Shown in pieces: positions 1 through 11,013 of a stretch of DNA of 64,000 nucleotides. The stretch is from Pseudomonas paeninsulae. Lineage in GTDB: Bacteria; Pseudomonadota; Gammaproteobacteria; Pseudomonadales; Pseudomonadaceae. The notes below the pieces were generated by a model. The model worked only from the letters and a program-made list of their open reading frames with translations, did no database searches and had not been told where the DNA came from. The first letter of the stretch is position 1, and every line of letters begins with the position of its first letter. The position numbers and the translations under genes are program-made. The stretch is from the NCBI RefSeq assembly GCF_035621475.1, contig NZ_CP141799.1:1-64000 (forward strand). The letters are read 5' to 3'.

Positions 1-24
1 TATCTCACCAGAGCGGCCGTTACG

Positions 25-33
25 TGTGGATAA
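25..33 (-). promoter_or_regulatory. DnaA box upstream of dnaA
   Basis: TGTGGATAA reads TTATCCACA on the minus strand, a perfect consensus DnaA box. It lies 68 bases before dnaA. The main Pseudomonas origin is normally in the rpmH-dnaA interval, so this is probably the dnaA-proximal edge of oriC, the rest being outside the window; it may also mediate dnaA autoregulation. Confidence 0.6.
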
Positions 34-100
34 CTCGGTCTTCGGCAGCTACAATGGCGGCTGTTTTTTGCCTCGCCGCTTTCCTATTTAGGGGTTATCC

Positions 101-1555
101 GTGTCCGTTGAACTTTGGCAGCAGTGCGTAGAGCTTCTGCGCGATGAACTGCCTGCCCAGCAATTCAATACCTGGATCCGACCGCTGCAGGTTGAAGCCG
201 CAGGCGACGAGCTTCGCGTCTATGCACCGAATCGTTTTGTGCTTGATTGGGTCAATGAAAAGTACCTGACGCGGCTGCTGGAATTGCTCGCCGAACGCAC
301 CAATGGCATGGTGCCGGCACTGTCCTTATTAATAGGCAGCAAACGCAGCAGCGCTCCTCGCTTGGCTGCCACGCCTGCGCCAGTCGTGCCCAGCAGGCCA
401 GCGGCGCCGCCCAGGGCCGCCCCCGCGCTGTCAGAGCCCTCGCGTTCCAGTTTCGATCCGATGGCAGGGGCTGCCAGCCAGACCGCTCCTGCGCGCACTG
501 AGCGTACGGTACAAGTGGAAGGTGGCCTCAAGCACACCAGCTACCTGAACCGTACCTTCACCTTCGACAACTTCGTCGAGGGCAAGTCCAACCAGTTGGC
601 TCGCGCGGCGGCCTGGCAGGTGGCGGACAACCCCAAGCACGGTTACAACCCGCTGTTCCTCTATGGCGGTGTGGGCCTGGGCAAGACCCACTTGATGCAC
701 GCGGTGGGCAATCACCTGTTGCAGAAGAACCCCAATGCCAAGGTGGTGTACCTGCATTCCGAGCGCTTCGTTGCCGACATGGTCAAGGCGCTGCAGTTGA
801 ATGCGATCAACGAGTTCAAGCGTTTCTACCGTTCGGTGGATGCCTTGCTGATCGACGACATCCAGTTTTTCGCCAAGAAAGAACGCTCCCAGGAGGAGTT
901 CTTCCACACCTTCAACGCACTGCTCGAGGGCGGCCAACAGGTGATTCTGACCAGTGACCGCTACCCGAAGGAAATTGAAGGCCTTGAAGAGCGCCTGAAG
1001 TCGCGCTTCGGTTGGGGCCTGACGGTGGCGGTGGAACCGCCCGAGTTGGAAACCCGGGTGGCGATCCTGATGAAGAAGGCCGATCAGGCCAAAGTCGATC
1101 TGCCACACGACGCAGCGTTCTTCATCGCCCAACGCATCCGTTCCAACGTGCGTGAGCTGGAAGGCGCACTCAAGCGGGTGATTGCGCATTCGCACTTCAT
1201 GGGCCGTGACATCACCATCGAGTTGATTCGTGAATCGCTGAAGGATCTGTTGGCGCTGCAGGACAAGCTGGTCAGCATCGACAATATCCAGCGCACAGTC
1301 GCCGAGTACTACAAGATCAAGATCTCCGATCTGCTCTCGAAGCGCCGCTCGCGCTCGGTGGCGCGACCGCGACAAGTGGCGATGGCGCTGTCGAAGGAAT
1401 TGACCAATCACAGCCTGCCGGAGATCGGTGATGCCTTCGGCGGCCGCGATCACACCACGGTATTGCACGCTTGCCGTAAGATTGCTGAACTTAAGGAATC
1501 CGACGCGGACATCCGCGAGGATTACAAAAATCTGCTGCGTACGTTGACCACTTGA
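101..1555 (+). CDS. dnaA: Chromosomal replication initiator DnaA
   Basis: AAA+ initiator that binds DnaA boxes at oriC, melts the origin and loads the DnaB helicase. The start is GTG at 101, giving MSVELWQQC. Domain I occupies about residues 1-85, followed by a Pro/Ala-rich linker (about 90-150). The AAA+ core has Walker A GGVGLGKT at 189-196 and Walker B LLIDDIQF with D252/D253. The C-terminal DNA-binding signature GGRDHTTV is at 447-454. The length of 484 residues is slightly shorter than P. aeruginosa DnaA because of a shorter linker. It heads the dnaA-dnaN-recF-gyrB cluster, and the gap to dnaN is only 32 bases, too short to hold an origin. Confidence 0.98.
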   Translation: MSVELWQQCVELLRDELPAQQFNTWIRPLQVEAAGDELRVYAPNRFVLDWVNEKYLTRLLELLAERTNGMVPALSLLIGSKRSSAPRLAATPAPVVPSRPAAPPRAAPALSEPSRSSFDPMAGAASQTAPARTERTVQVEGGLKHTSYLNRTFTFDNFVEGKSNQLARAAAWQVADNPKHGYNPLFLYGGVGLGKTHLMHAVGNHLLQKNPNAKVVYLHSERFVADMVKALQLNAINEFKRFYRSVDALLIDDIQFFAKKERSQEEFFHTFNALLEGGQQVILTSDRYPKEIEGLEERLKSRFGWGLTVAVEPPELETRVAILMKKADQAKVDLPHDAAFFIAQRIRSNVRELEGALKRVIAHSHFMGRDITIELIRESLKDLLALQDKLVSIDNIQRTVAEYYKIKISDLLSKRRSRSVARPRQVAMALSKELTNHSLPEIGDAFGGRDHTTVLHACRKIAELKESDADIREDYKNLLRTLTT

Positions 1556-1587
1556 TTACGCCACTCCACTAGGCAAGGGACTAGACC

Positions 1588-2691
1588 ATGCATTTCACTA
1601 TTCAACGCGAAGCCTTGTTGAAACCGCTGCAACTGGTCGCCGGCGTCGTGGAACGCCGCCAGACCTTGCCGGTTCTGTCCAATGTGCTGCTGGTGGTCGA
1701 AGGCCAGCAACTGTCGCTGACCGGTACCGATCTCGAAGTCGAGTTGGTGGGACGGGTAAGCCTGGATGAACCGGCAGAGCCCGGTGAAATCACCGTACCG
1801 GCGCGCAAGCTGATGGATATCTGCAAAAGCTTGCCAAATGATGCGCTGATCGACATCCGCGTCGACGATCAGAAGTTGCTGGTCAAGGCCGGACGTAGCC
1901 GTTTCTCCCTGTCGACCCTGCCGGCCAATGACTTCCCCACCGTCGAGGAAGGACCGGGTTCGTTGACCCTCAGCCTGAGCCAAAGCAGATTGCGCCGCCT
2001 GATCGAGCGCACCAGTTTTGCCATGGCGCAGCAAGACGTGCGCTATTACCTCAATGGCATGTTGCTGGAAGTTCAGACCGGTATTCTGCGCGCAGTCGCC
2101 ACCGATGGTCATCGCCTGGCCATGTGCTCGATGGCCGCCGAGATCGAACAAACCGAACGGCATCAGGTGATAGTGCCGCGCAAGGGTATTCTCGAGTTGG
2201 CGCGTCTGCTGACCGAGCAGGATGCCAACGTCAGCATCGTCCTCGGCCAACATCATATTCGGGCGACCACCGGTGAGTTCACCTTCACCTCCAAACTGGT
2301 CGACGGCAAGTTCCCGGATTACGAGCGTGTCCTGCCGCGCGGTGGCGACAAATTGGTGGTCGCCGATCGTCAGGGCCTGCGCGAAGCGTTCAGCCGCACG
2401 GCTATTCTCTCCAACGAAAAGTACCGCGGTATTCGTTTGCAATTGGCTAGCGGCCTGCTGAAAATTCAGGCCAACAATCCTGAGCAGGAAGAGGCCGAAG
2501 AAGAGATTGCCGTGGACTACAACGGCAATCAGTTGGAGATCGGTTTCAACGTCAGCTACCTGCTCGATGTCCTGGGTGTAATGACGACTGAACAAGTACG
2601 CCTGATTCTGTCCGACTCCAATAGCAGTGCTCTGGTGCAGGAGGCCGATAACGACGATTCCGCCTATGTCGTTATGCCCATGCGTCTGTAA
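1588..2691 (+). CDS. dnaN: DNA polymerase III beta sliding clamp
   Basis: Ring-shaped processivity clamp of DNA polymerase III, also a docking platform for mismatch-repair and translesion enzymes. The 367-residue protein starts MHFTIQREALLKPLQLVAGVVERRQ and ends VVMPMRL, the conserved clamp C-terminus that forms part of the protein-binding cleft. Length and order in the cluster are standard. The ATG follows an AGGCAAGGGA-like ribosome site. recF begins 7 bases after the stop, so the two are almost certainly co-transcribed. Confidence 0.98.
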   Translation: MHFTIQREALLKPLQLVAGVVERRQTLPVLSNVLLVVEGQQLSLTGTDLEVELVGRVSLDEPAEPGEITVPARKLMDICKSLPNDALIDIRVDDQKLLVKAGRSRFSLSTLPANDFPTVEEGPGSLTLSLSQSRLRRLIERTSFAMAQQDVRYYLNGMLLEVQTGILRAVATDGHRLAMCSMAAEIEQTERHQVIVPRKGILELARLLTEQDANVSIVLGQHHIRATTGEFTFTSKLVDGKFPDYERVLPRGGDKLVVADRQGLREAFSRTAILSNEKYRGIRLQLASGLLKIQANNPEQEEAEEEIAVDYNGNQLEIGFNVSYLLDVLGVMTTEQVRLILSDSNSSALVQEADNDDSAYVVMPMRL

Positions 2692-2698
2692 CTGCTAA

Positions 2699-3802
2699 AT
2701 GTCCCTCACCCGCGTCATGGTCACCGCGGTGCGCAATTTGCACCCGGTGACCCTCTCCCCTTCCCCGCGTATCAATATCCTTCACGGCGCCAATGGCAGC
2801 GGCAAAACCAGTTTGCTGGAAGCCGTATATCTGCTTGGTTTGGCCCGCTCATTTCGCAGCACACGACTACTGCCAATGATTCAGTACGAGCAACAGGCCT
2901 GTACTGTTTTCGGTGAAGTGCAACTGGCCGATGGCCGGCAAAGTAGTCTGGGTATTGCCCGTGATCGTCAGGGTGAGTTGCAGATTCGCATCGATGGGCA
3001 GAATGCGCGCAGTGCTGCCCAGTTGGCTGAAGCGCTGCCATTGCAATTGATCAATCCGGACAGTTTCCGCCTTCTCGAAGGCGCCCCCAAGGTTCGTCGG
3101 CAGTTTCTCGACTGGGGAGTGTTCCACGTGGAACCTCGCTTTATGCCGGCTTGGCAGCGCCTGCAGAAGGCCCTGCGGCAGCGGAACTCGTGGCTGCGGC
3201 ATGGTACACTTGACGCCGCTTCGCAGGCGGCCTGGGACCGTGAGCTATGCCTGGCCAGCGACGAGATCGATGGTTATCGACGAGCCTATATCAAGGCCTT
3301 GAAACCGGTGTTTGAGCGCACGCTAGGCGAGTTGCTCGAGCTGGAAGGATTGACCCTCAGTTATTACCGCGGCTGGGACAAGGAACGTGAACTGAACGAA
3401 GTGTTGGCCACTTCCCTGCTCCGCGATCAGCAAATAGGTCATACCCAGGCCGGCCCTCAGCGCGCGGATCTCAGATTACGTTTGGCAGCCCATAGTGCTG
3501 CGGAGATATTGTCGAGAGGTCAGCAAAAGTTGGTCATTTGTGCCCTGCGCATTGCTCAGGGCCATTTAGTAAATCAGGCCAAGCGCGGGCAGTGCGTTTA
3601 TCTGGTGGATGACTTGCCGTCAGAACTGGATAAGCAACATCGCCACGCCTTGTGCCGTTTGTTGGAAGACTTGCACTGCCAGGTGTTCATCACCTGTGTA
3701 GACCATGAATTGTTGAGGGAAGGCTGGCGCACGGATACGCCCGTTGCCATGTTCCACGTGGAACATGGCCGTATCACCCAGACCCACGACCACCGGGAGT
3801 GA
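2699..3802 (+). CDS. recF: DNA replication/repair ATPase RecF
   Basis: SMC-like ATPase that helps load RecA at single-strand gaps through RecFOR. The 367-residue protein has Walker [10 protein letters not shown] near residue 30, an ABC-type signature ILSRGQQKL near residue 265 and the Walker B region [12 protein letters not shown] near residue 300. It begins at the ATG 7 bases after dnaN and ends 3 bases before gyrB, so the genes look translationally linked. Two parS-like palindromes are embedded in its coding sequence (separate entries). Confidence 0.97.
   Translation: MSLTRVMVTAVRNLHPVTLSPSPRINILHGANGSGKTSLLEAVYLLGLARSFRSTRLLPMIQYEQQACTVFGEVQLADGRQSSLGIARDRQGELQIRIDGQNARSAAQLAEALPLQLINPDSFRLLEGAPKVRRQFLDWGVFHVEPRFMPAWQRLQKALRQRNSWLRHGTLDAASQAAWDRELCLASDEIDGYRRAYIKALKPVFERTLGELLELEGLTLSYYRGWDKERELNEVLATSLLRDQQIGHTQAGPQRADLRLRLAAHSAAEILSRGQQKLVICALRIAQGHLVNQAKRGQCVYLVDDLPSELDKQHRHALCRLLEDLHCQVFITCVDHELLREGWRTDTPVAMFHVEHGRITQTHDHRE
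3120..3135. other. parS-like centromere site 1 (in recF)
   Basis: TGTTCCACGTGGAACC matches the ParB-binding parS palindrome TGTTCCACGTGGAACA at 15 of 16 positions. It sits inside recF, about 3 kb from dnaA, where Pseudomonas chromosomes are known to cluster parS sites. ParB would nucleate here to organise and segregate the origin region together with ParA and SMC. Confidence 0.85.
3750..3765. other. parS centromere site 2 (in recF)
   Basis: TGTTCCACGTGGAACA is a perfect 16-bp parS palindrome. The symmetry extends 4 bases further on each side (3746-3769), making a 24-bp perfect palindrome. It lies in the 3' end of recF and encodes part of MFHVEHG. It is the second parS copy within 650 bases and is most likely a high-affinity ParB site. 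Confidence 0.92.
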
Positions 3803-6223
<2,421 letters not shown>

Positions 6224-6286
6224 TCGTTTTGTAAACGAGCACATTAAATGTCGCACTCGCGCAGAATAAGTGTCGCGACCTAAGCT

Positions 6287-6320
6287 AAAACCCCGGCCGA
6301 AAGCCGGGGTTTTTCTTTTT
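6287..6320 (+). terminator. Intrinsic terminator after gyrB
   Basis: Stem CCCCGGC (6291-6297) pairs with GCCGGGG (6303-6309), followed by a T-rich run up to 6320 and preceded by AAAA. It is a textbook rho-independent terminator ending the dnaA-gyrB transcription unit. Confidence 0.93.
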
Positions 6321-6810
6321 AGATCAGCCGGTTACGAGTAGCTTGAAAGCGATACTTGGGAGTGAGATGTAGCTACGCTCGGGCGCTGCCCGAGTGCTCG
6401 GAAATCTCGTCTTTGTGCGCACAGAAATGTACGGAATTGAGCGATGTGGATCCGGATGCCAATTTGGATCAATGAAAATAGCATCGCCCATCAGCCGTCT
6501 GAATCCGCTGATGGGCGAGGTAATGCAGCACGCTTTTGTGCCGTTGACCTTTGCCCTCGGCGGGGCGTAAAACACCTGGCAGTTATCTGGGGTGGCACGC
6601 TCGGTGGTTTCAAACCGGGCGATTAATGCAGACGAGGCGGCTCGCGCGGCAGTTCGCATAACGGCGCCTATGTTCAATAGCGCCCCTAGCTAGACCTTGG
6701 CGCGGTGGTAGGGCACCAGATACGGGGGCAATGGTTCAGCAATCCTGGCCGGTCGGCGTCGGTTGCCGCGCAGAGGATTCGGTTTGCAAAAAGTCGGCGG
6801 CCCTGCCATC
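6321..6810. other. Intergenic stretch with no convincing gene
   Basis: No gene is well supported here. A minus-strand open frame of 117 codons (6324-6677) has no motif I recognise and no visible ribosome site. A small stem CTCGGGC/GCCCGAG lies at 6378-6394. The stretch separates the conserved gyrB end from the accessory relBE/helicase segment, so it may be a junction of transferred DNA. Confidence 0.4.
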
Positions 6811-6830
6811 GTAATGACGAATGTCATTAC
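6811..6830. promoter_or_regulatory. Palindromic operator of relBE
   Basis: GTAATGAC, spacer GAAT, GTCATTAC: a perfect inverted repeat with 8-bp arms, ending 10 bases before the first possible antitoxin start codon. Antitoxins with a ribbon-helix-helix fold repress their own operon from such palindromes, so this is the likely RelB/RelBE operator. Confidence 0.75.
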
Positions 6831-6840
6831 AGTGAGGGCT

Positions 6841-7086
6841 ATGGCCATGGCTTCGATCAATATCCGTGTCGACGACGAGCTGAAAGCCCGCGCTTACCGC
6901 GAGCTGGAACGCCTCGGCGTGACCCCGTCCGAACTGATGCGCCAAGCCTTGCAGTATGTCGCCGAGCGCGGCCAGTTGCCCTTTCGCCCGGTACTGATGA
7001 CCGAGGAAGACGAGGTCTTGATCGCCACCGTGCGCGACCGCCTGGCCGCACCCCAGCGCGTGAAGGTGGCGCTGGATGACCTATAG
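6841..7086 (+). CDS. relB: RelB/DinJ-family antitoxin
   Basis: Ribbon-helix-helix antitoxin that should neutralise the toxin encoded next to it and repress the operon. Beginning MAMASINIRVDDELKARAY, its first 45 residues carry the RelB/DinJ pattern: a beta strand INIRVDD, then helices with LERLGVTPSELMRQAL. The C-terminal half would wrap the toxin. ATG at 6841 or 6847 is preferred over the longer upstream frame, because the palindromic operator ends just before and GAGGG lies upstream. The toxin start lies inside its last codons (11-base overlap), so synthesis is coupled. Confidence 0.88.
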   Translation: MAMASINIRVDDELKARAYRELERLGVTPSELMRQALQYVAERGQLPFRPVLMTEEDEVLIATVRDRLAAPQRVKVALDDL

Positions 7087-7363
7087 CCTGGAATTCGATG
7101 CGCGGGCACTGAAGGAATGGCACAAGCTGGGTGATATCGTTCGCCAGCAGCTGAAGAACAAGCTCGCGGAGATACTGCTCAACCCGCGCATTGAGGCTAA
7201 CCGTCTGCATACGCTGCCCGACTGTTACAAGATCAAGCTGCGCAGCAGTGGCTATCGGTTGGTGTACCAGGTGATCGACCATGAGGTGCTGGTGTTTGTG
7301 GTGGCGATTGATCGCCGTGAGCGTGAGCAGGCCTACCGCAAGGCTGCCGAACGTTTCAAATAA
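7076..7363 (+). CDS. relE: RelE/ParE-superfamily toxin
   Basis: Toxin of the type II pair with the preceding antitoxin; RelE proteins cleave mRNA in the ribosomal A site. The 95-residue protein shows the family pattern: YSLEFDARALKEWHKL at the start, NPRIEANRLHTLPDCYKIKLR in the middle and GYRLVYQV...VFVVAIDRRER at the end. These provide the basic and aromatic residues (R, K, Y, R) used by RelE nucleases. It overlaps the antitoxin gene by 11 bases. The exact activity (RelE mRNase against ParE gyrase poison) is inferred; the sequence looks more RelE-like. Confidence 0.88.
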   Translation: MTYSLEFDARALKEWHKLGDIVRQQLKNKLAEILLNPRIEANRLHTLPDCYKIKLRSSGYRLVYQVIDHEVLVFVVAIDRREREQAYRKAAERFK

Positions 7364-7416
7364 CTGCTTACGGGCCAACCGTTTGCTTATCTCTGACAGA
7401 GAGTGGCCTGGGTGCT

Positions 7417-9804
7417 ATGAGTGATACTGATCTGCTGGGGTATTTACAGGTCGAAAATGCCCGCTTGATCGCTCTGTTGCAATCGCATGGCATTGAGTGG
7501 CGTTTGCCTGCCGAGTCATCGCAAGCTGAACCGGCGAGCCCACCGCCACTGTTAAGTTCGAGTCTCGATACGGATGCCAAGCTGGCGCTGTTCAAGCGAT
7601 TGTTCCGGGGCCGAGCCGATGTGTATCCCATGCGCTGGGAAAGCAAGGCCGGTAAAGCAGGCTACTCGCCCGCTTGCGGCAATGAATGGCGACCGGGTGT
7701 GTGCGAGAAGCCACGGATCAAATGTGGGGACTGCTCGTACCGTCAGCTCATGCCGCTGACCGATCAGGTGCTCTATAAGCACCTGGCCGGCGAGATTGTC
7801 ATCGGCGTTTATCCCTTGCTGCCAGATGACAGCTGCTACTTTCTGGCGGTGGATTTTGACGAAGCCGATTGGCGCGCGGATGTCACGGCTTTCGCTCAGT
7901 CATGCCGTGAGTTGGGCGTGCCCGTGGCATTGGAAATATCCCGCTCAGGCAACGGTGCGCATGCCTGGGTTTTCTTTGAGCGCAATGTCCCCGCCTATGA
8001 GGCGCGCCTGCTTGGCGCAGCAATCATCAGCCATACCTGCGAGCGTACCCGGCAACTGACGTTGGGGTCATATGACCGGCTTTTCCCAAATCAGGACAGC
8101 ATGCCCAAAGGCGGCTTTGGCAACTTGATTGCCCTGCCCTTGCAGAAGCGAGCCCGCTCGCTTGGAGGCAGTGTTTTTGTCGATGAGACGCTGACGCCCT
8201 ATCCCGACCAGTGGGCATTTCTGGCCAGTATTCAGCCTATGCCTGTGCAGGACATTGCGCCGACAACCCTGCGGGCCACTGGCGCTCGCCATCCATTGGA
8301 TGTCACCGCAGTGGCGGATGACGATGAGCTGAAACCCTGGCATCGCACACCGGCAAAGACTCAGAAATTGGCGTGTGCGCTGCCCGCATCAGTGAACGTG
8401 ACCCTGGCCAACCAGATCTATTTCGACAAGTCGGAACTGCCCCAGCCATTGGTCAACAAGCTCATTCGGTTGGCGGCTTTTCAGAATCCGGAGTTTTACA
8501 AGGCACAGGCTATGCGCATGTCCGTGTGGAATACGGCGCGGATCATCGGTTGTGCCGAAAACTTTCCTCAGCATATTGCTGTGCCGCGTGGTTGCCTGGA
8601 TGACGTGCGGACGTTATTGCATGGCAACGGGATTGAGCTGCTGCTGCGCGATGAGCGCTTCGCAGGAGCGCCCATCGATGTCCGCTTTGCGGGCACGCTA
8701 CGCCCGGATCAAGAGGCTGCTCTCGAAGGCATGTTGGTGCACGACACCGGCGTCCTTTATGCGCCAACCGCTTTTGGAAAAACCGTCACGGCTGCCGCAT
8801 TGATTGCCCGGCGCGGTGTGAACACACTGGTGCTGGTGCATCGGACGGAGTTGCTTCAGCAGTGGAAGGAGCGGTTGCAGGCTTTTCTGGATGCAGACAA
8901 AACGACGGTCGGCAGCATCGGCGGTGGTAAGGCCAAGCCGACAGGTATCATCGATGTTGCCGTGATGCAGTCATTGTCGCGACAGGGCGACGTCAGTGAG
9001 CAGGTGAAAAACTACGGGCAAATCATCGTGGATGAATGTCACCACCTGTCAGCTTTTTCGTTCGAGGCCATCCTCAAGGCCGCTGGTGCTAAATATGTGT
9101 TGGGCCTGACCGCTACGCCAGTACGTCGTGATGGTCAGCAGCCGATCATCTTTATGCAGTGCGGGCCCATTCGACATACAGCGACCAGGCCCGAGAGTGC
9201 TCCAGCTGATCTGGTCGTGATGCCGCAGTGGCTGTCTCGACCGATAGTCATGCCTGAAGGGGCAGGCATCCAAGATGTCTTCTTGCAGGTGTGCAGCGAC
9301 ACGGAGCGAACAGCCAAGATTGTTGCTGAGGTCGGAGACGCTTTCGACCAGGGACGGAAGATCCTGGTGCTGACTGAGCGAACGGATCACCTCCGTGCCA
9401 TTGAGGAGCAGTTGGTTGGTCGGGTCGAGAATCTGTTCACCCTGCATGGGCGGCTGTCCAAGAAGCAACGCGTCATACTAATCGGCGGGCTGGAAGCGTT
9501 AGCACCTGATGCACCGCGGGTGATCTTGGCAACCGGGAAATTGGTTGGCGAGGGGTTTGATCACCCGGCACTGGATACCCTGGTTCTGGCTATGCCGGTT
9601 TCCTGGAAGGGCACTCTCCAGCAGTATGCGGGTCGCCTGCACCGGGAGCATGCGAGTAAGGCTGATGTGCGCATCATCGACTTAATCGATGCCGGACATC
9701 CTGCTTTGCTCCGTATGTGGAGCAAACGCCAAGCGGGTTACAAGGCTATGGGGTATCGATTTGCTGATTCGTCCAGCTCAATGGAGCTGCTGGGAAAGGA
9801 CTAA
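7417..9804 (+). CDS. Archaeo-eukaryotic primase-SF2 helicase fusion
   Basis: A 795-residue two-enzyme protein. The N-terminal half resembles the archaeo-eukaryotic primase domain associated with TOTE-type conflict systems. It has a Cys4 cluster (C87, C96, C103, C106), a catalytic D-x-D in FLAVDFDEADW (D146, D148) and the SGNGAHAWVFF histidine motif (H182). The C-terminal half is a superfamily 2 helicase with a Walker A variant TAFGKT (451-456), DECH box (539-542), GLTATP, and motif VI QQYAGRLHR. It lies just downstream of relBE in the insert between gyrB and plsC. A role in defence or in repair of invading or damaged DNA is inferred. No partner nuclease is adjacent. Confidence 0.8.
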   Translation: MSDTDLLGYLQVENARLIALLQSHGIEWRLPAESSQAEPASPPPLLSSSLDTDAKLALFKRLFRGRADVYPMRWESKAGKAGYSPACGNEWRPGVCEKPRIKCGDCSYRQLMPLTDQVLYKHLAGEIVIGVYPLLPDDSCYFLAVDFDEADWRADVTAFAQSCRELGVPVALEISRSGNGAHAWVFFERNVPAYEARLLGAAIISHTCERTRQLTLGSYDRLFPNQDSMPKGGFGNLIALPLQKRARSLGGSVFVDETLTPYPDQWAFLASIQPMPVQDIAPTTLRATGARHPLDVTAVADDDELKPWHRTPAKTQKLACALPASVNVTLANQIYFDKSELPQPLVNKLIRLAAFQNPEFYKAQAMRMSVWNTARIIGCAENFPQHIAVPRGCLDDVRTLLHGNGIELLLRDERFAGAPIDVRFAGTLRPDQEAALEGMLVHDTGVLYAPTAFGKTVTAAALIARRGVNTLVLVHRTELLQQWKERLQAFLDADKTTVGSIGGGKAKPTGIIDVAVMQSLSRQGDVSEQVKNYGQIIVDECHHLSAFSFEAILKAAGAKYVLGLTATPVRRDGQQPIIFMQCGPIRHTATRPESAPADLVVMPQWLSRPIVMPEGAGIQDVFLQVCSDTERTAKIVAEVGDAFDQGRKILVLTERTDHLRAIEEQLVGRVENLFTLHGRLSKKQRVILIGGLEALAPDAPRVILATGKLVGEGFDHPALDTLVLAMPVSWKGTLQQYAGRLHREHASKADVRIIDLIDAGHPALLRMWSKRQAGYKAMGYRFADSSSSMELLGKD

Positions 9805-9949
9805 CGAGTCCTAGCTTACGCACCAAGCTTTTCATCCGTAGCAGTTGGAAAAGGCGGCTGTTTCCAGCTGGGTGGATTCGCAGTAACGCCGTAGCAAGCC
9901 GTGATTAACCGGAGATGACTGACCTGCTAAAGATGGAGAGGCCAGAAAG

Positions 9950-10297
9950 CACTGAGGGGAGCCGATGGCTCCCCTCTAATAATTAATGCGTGCTTTGTTT
10001 TTCTTGTTTAGCGATCTGTTGTTGTTATTAGTGATCGGCAGCTTGTTCATCAGATCCCCAGGAGGAATCAAGGGCAAACGTATTTTTTTGGTTGCTGGTA
10101 CTGCCATTGTCACTAAGTGATCCAACCAGAGCGGGCTACCTCAAGGTAGTTTTATTCTTCTAAGCTTGGCTGCCGGTTCAGAGTCCCGGAAAAGCGTACC
10201 CTCTCCAAAAAAATCTGTTTGCTACTTCTCTGCGGTTTTGTTGTTGTTATGCCAGAGTCGAGATGTTTTTCTTTTTGCTATTTTTGTTGTTGTTCTG
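9950..10297 (-). ncRNA. Candidate CrcZ/CrcY-type regulatory RNA
   Basis: No protein gene fits here, but the minus strand reads like a CrcZ-family RNA. The predicted 5' end begins GCAGAACAACAACAAAAA. There are three long A/C tracts (near 10281-10294, 10235-10250 and 10017-10030) with the AACAACAA pattern bound by Hfq/Crc, plus weaker ones such as AACAAGAAAAACAAAG near 9996-10011. The length of about 345 nucleotides matches the family, and a perfect hairpin closes the 3' end. A consensus sigma-54 promoter and a CbrB-like inverted repeat lie upstream. CrcZ itself normally lies beside cbrB, so this would be an additional copy, like CrcY or CrcX. Its role would be to sequester Hfq/Crc and relieve catabolite repression. 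Confidence 0.75.
9954..9976. terminator. Perfect hairpin, likely shared terminator
   Basis: GAGGGGAGCC, loop GAT, GGCTCCCCTC: 10-bp perfect arms. On the plus strand it lies about 150 bases after the helicase gene; on the minus strand it is the 3' end of the candidate regulatory RNA. Neither side has a strong T run (TAATAATTAA on one side, AGTGCTTTCT on the other), so efficiency is uncertain. Confidence 0.55.
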
Positions 10298-10307
10298 CCA
10301 TTGATAT

Positions 10308-10323
10308 TGCACAGCTCGTGCCA
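10308..10323 (-). promoter_or_regulatory. Sigma-54 promoter of the candidate RNA
   Basis: Minus strand TGGCACG-AGCTG-TGCA matches the RpoN consensus TGGCACG-N4-TTGC, with GG and GC elements 12 bases apart as required for the -24/-12 positions. Transcription would start about 12 bases downstream, near 10297. RpoN promoters need an enhancer-binding activator; see the inverted repeat at 10418-10444. Confidence 0.85.
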
Positions 10324-10417
10324 GATTTAAAATATCCTTATAAATCAACATATTGGTAAATTATCGATTTATTTGCCAGGTAGCGTGTGGCTGATCTGTT
10401 TCCGTACCACTCAGTTA

Positions 10418-10444
10418 CGTTACCTGTGGATGGCGGTCGTAACA
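10418..10444. promoter_or_regulatory. CbrB-like activator site (inverted repeat)
   Basis: CGTTAC, 15 bases, GTAACA: an inverted repeat close to the TGTTAC-N15-GTAACA pattern I recall for CbrB sites (11 of 12 positions). It is centred about 134 bases upstream of the predicted RNA start, a typical enhancer distance for a sigma-54 promoter. A further GTTAC lies at 10414-10418. Confidence 0.6.
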
Positions 10445-11013
10445 CCGGACGCTCGGCCGCCAGTGTTGGGCGGTGTCACTCAGGGCGATTGATCGTCGGA
10501 CGAGCAATCGGTTGGGCTATAGCGGTGGTGTAGCCGAGCGAACAAACCGCCTGTAGGAACCTGCCGCCAGTCAGGCAATCCAACAGGTCAAGCAGGAGAA
10601 CCACGCCGCTGGAATCGCCTGGGTCAAGCCGATGATCCCCTCCCCCCCAAGTAATCTTTCGTACAGTGGCGTGTCCTGGCCGGAGACAGGATAAAAGACG
10701 TCGCCTACAGGAATGCGTGGGGTTGCAGCGAACGACAGGATAACGATGACCGCTGAGCGTGCTTATGACGCAGCCAACCTGGGGCTAAAGATGTTGGCCG
10801 TGGGTTCAACCGCCCAGATGAACCGGGCCATAGCCGCTGCTCGGAGTTGGGCCGTGGTTATGAGTCGCTAGGGCCTCACCGTGGCCAAGCAGGTAAGCGC
10901 CAATCCGCAAGCAGTCCATCAAACAATTACAACTACAAAGCACACCGCTTAAGTCGACCTGAGGGTTGATCCTGACCCGCAGCATCAGGCAAGGCGTTAG
11001 GCATGGGATTTCT
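10445..11013. other. Non-coding stretch, possibly decayed DNA
   Basis: Nothing is well supported. A short frame at 10746-10871 (41 codons, beginning MTAERAYDAANLGLKMLAV) has no recognisable family and could be a remnant. A C8 run occurs near 10642. The promoter of the following BCCT-like gene should lie in the last 100 bases. Confidence 0.35.

Noticed and set aside
1556..1587. dnaA-dnaN interval as a replication origin
   Set aside because: Only 32 bases long with no DnaA boxes; the origin is expected upstream of dnaA.
6324..6677. A 117-codon minus-strand frame after gyrB as a gene
   Set aside because: No ribosome site, motif or recognisable homologue, and its 3' end runs up against the gyrB terminator; not supported as a CDS.
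10746..10871. A 41-codon frame MTAERAYDAANLGLK as a small gene
   Set aside because: No ribosome site, no family match and no conserved neighbour; at best a remnant.
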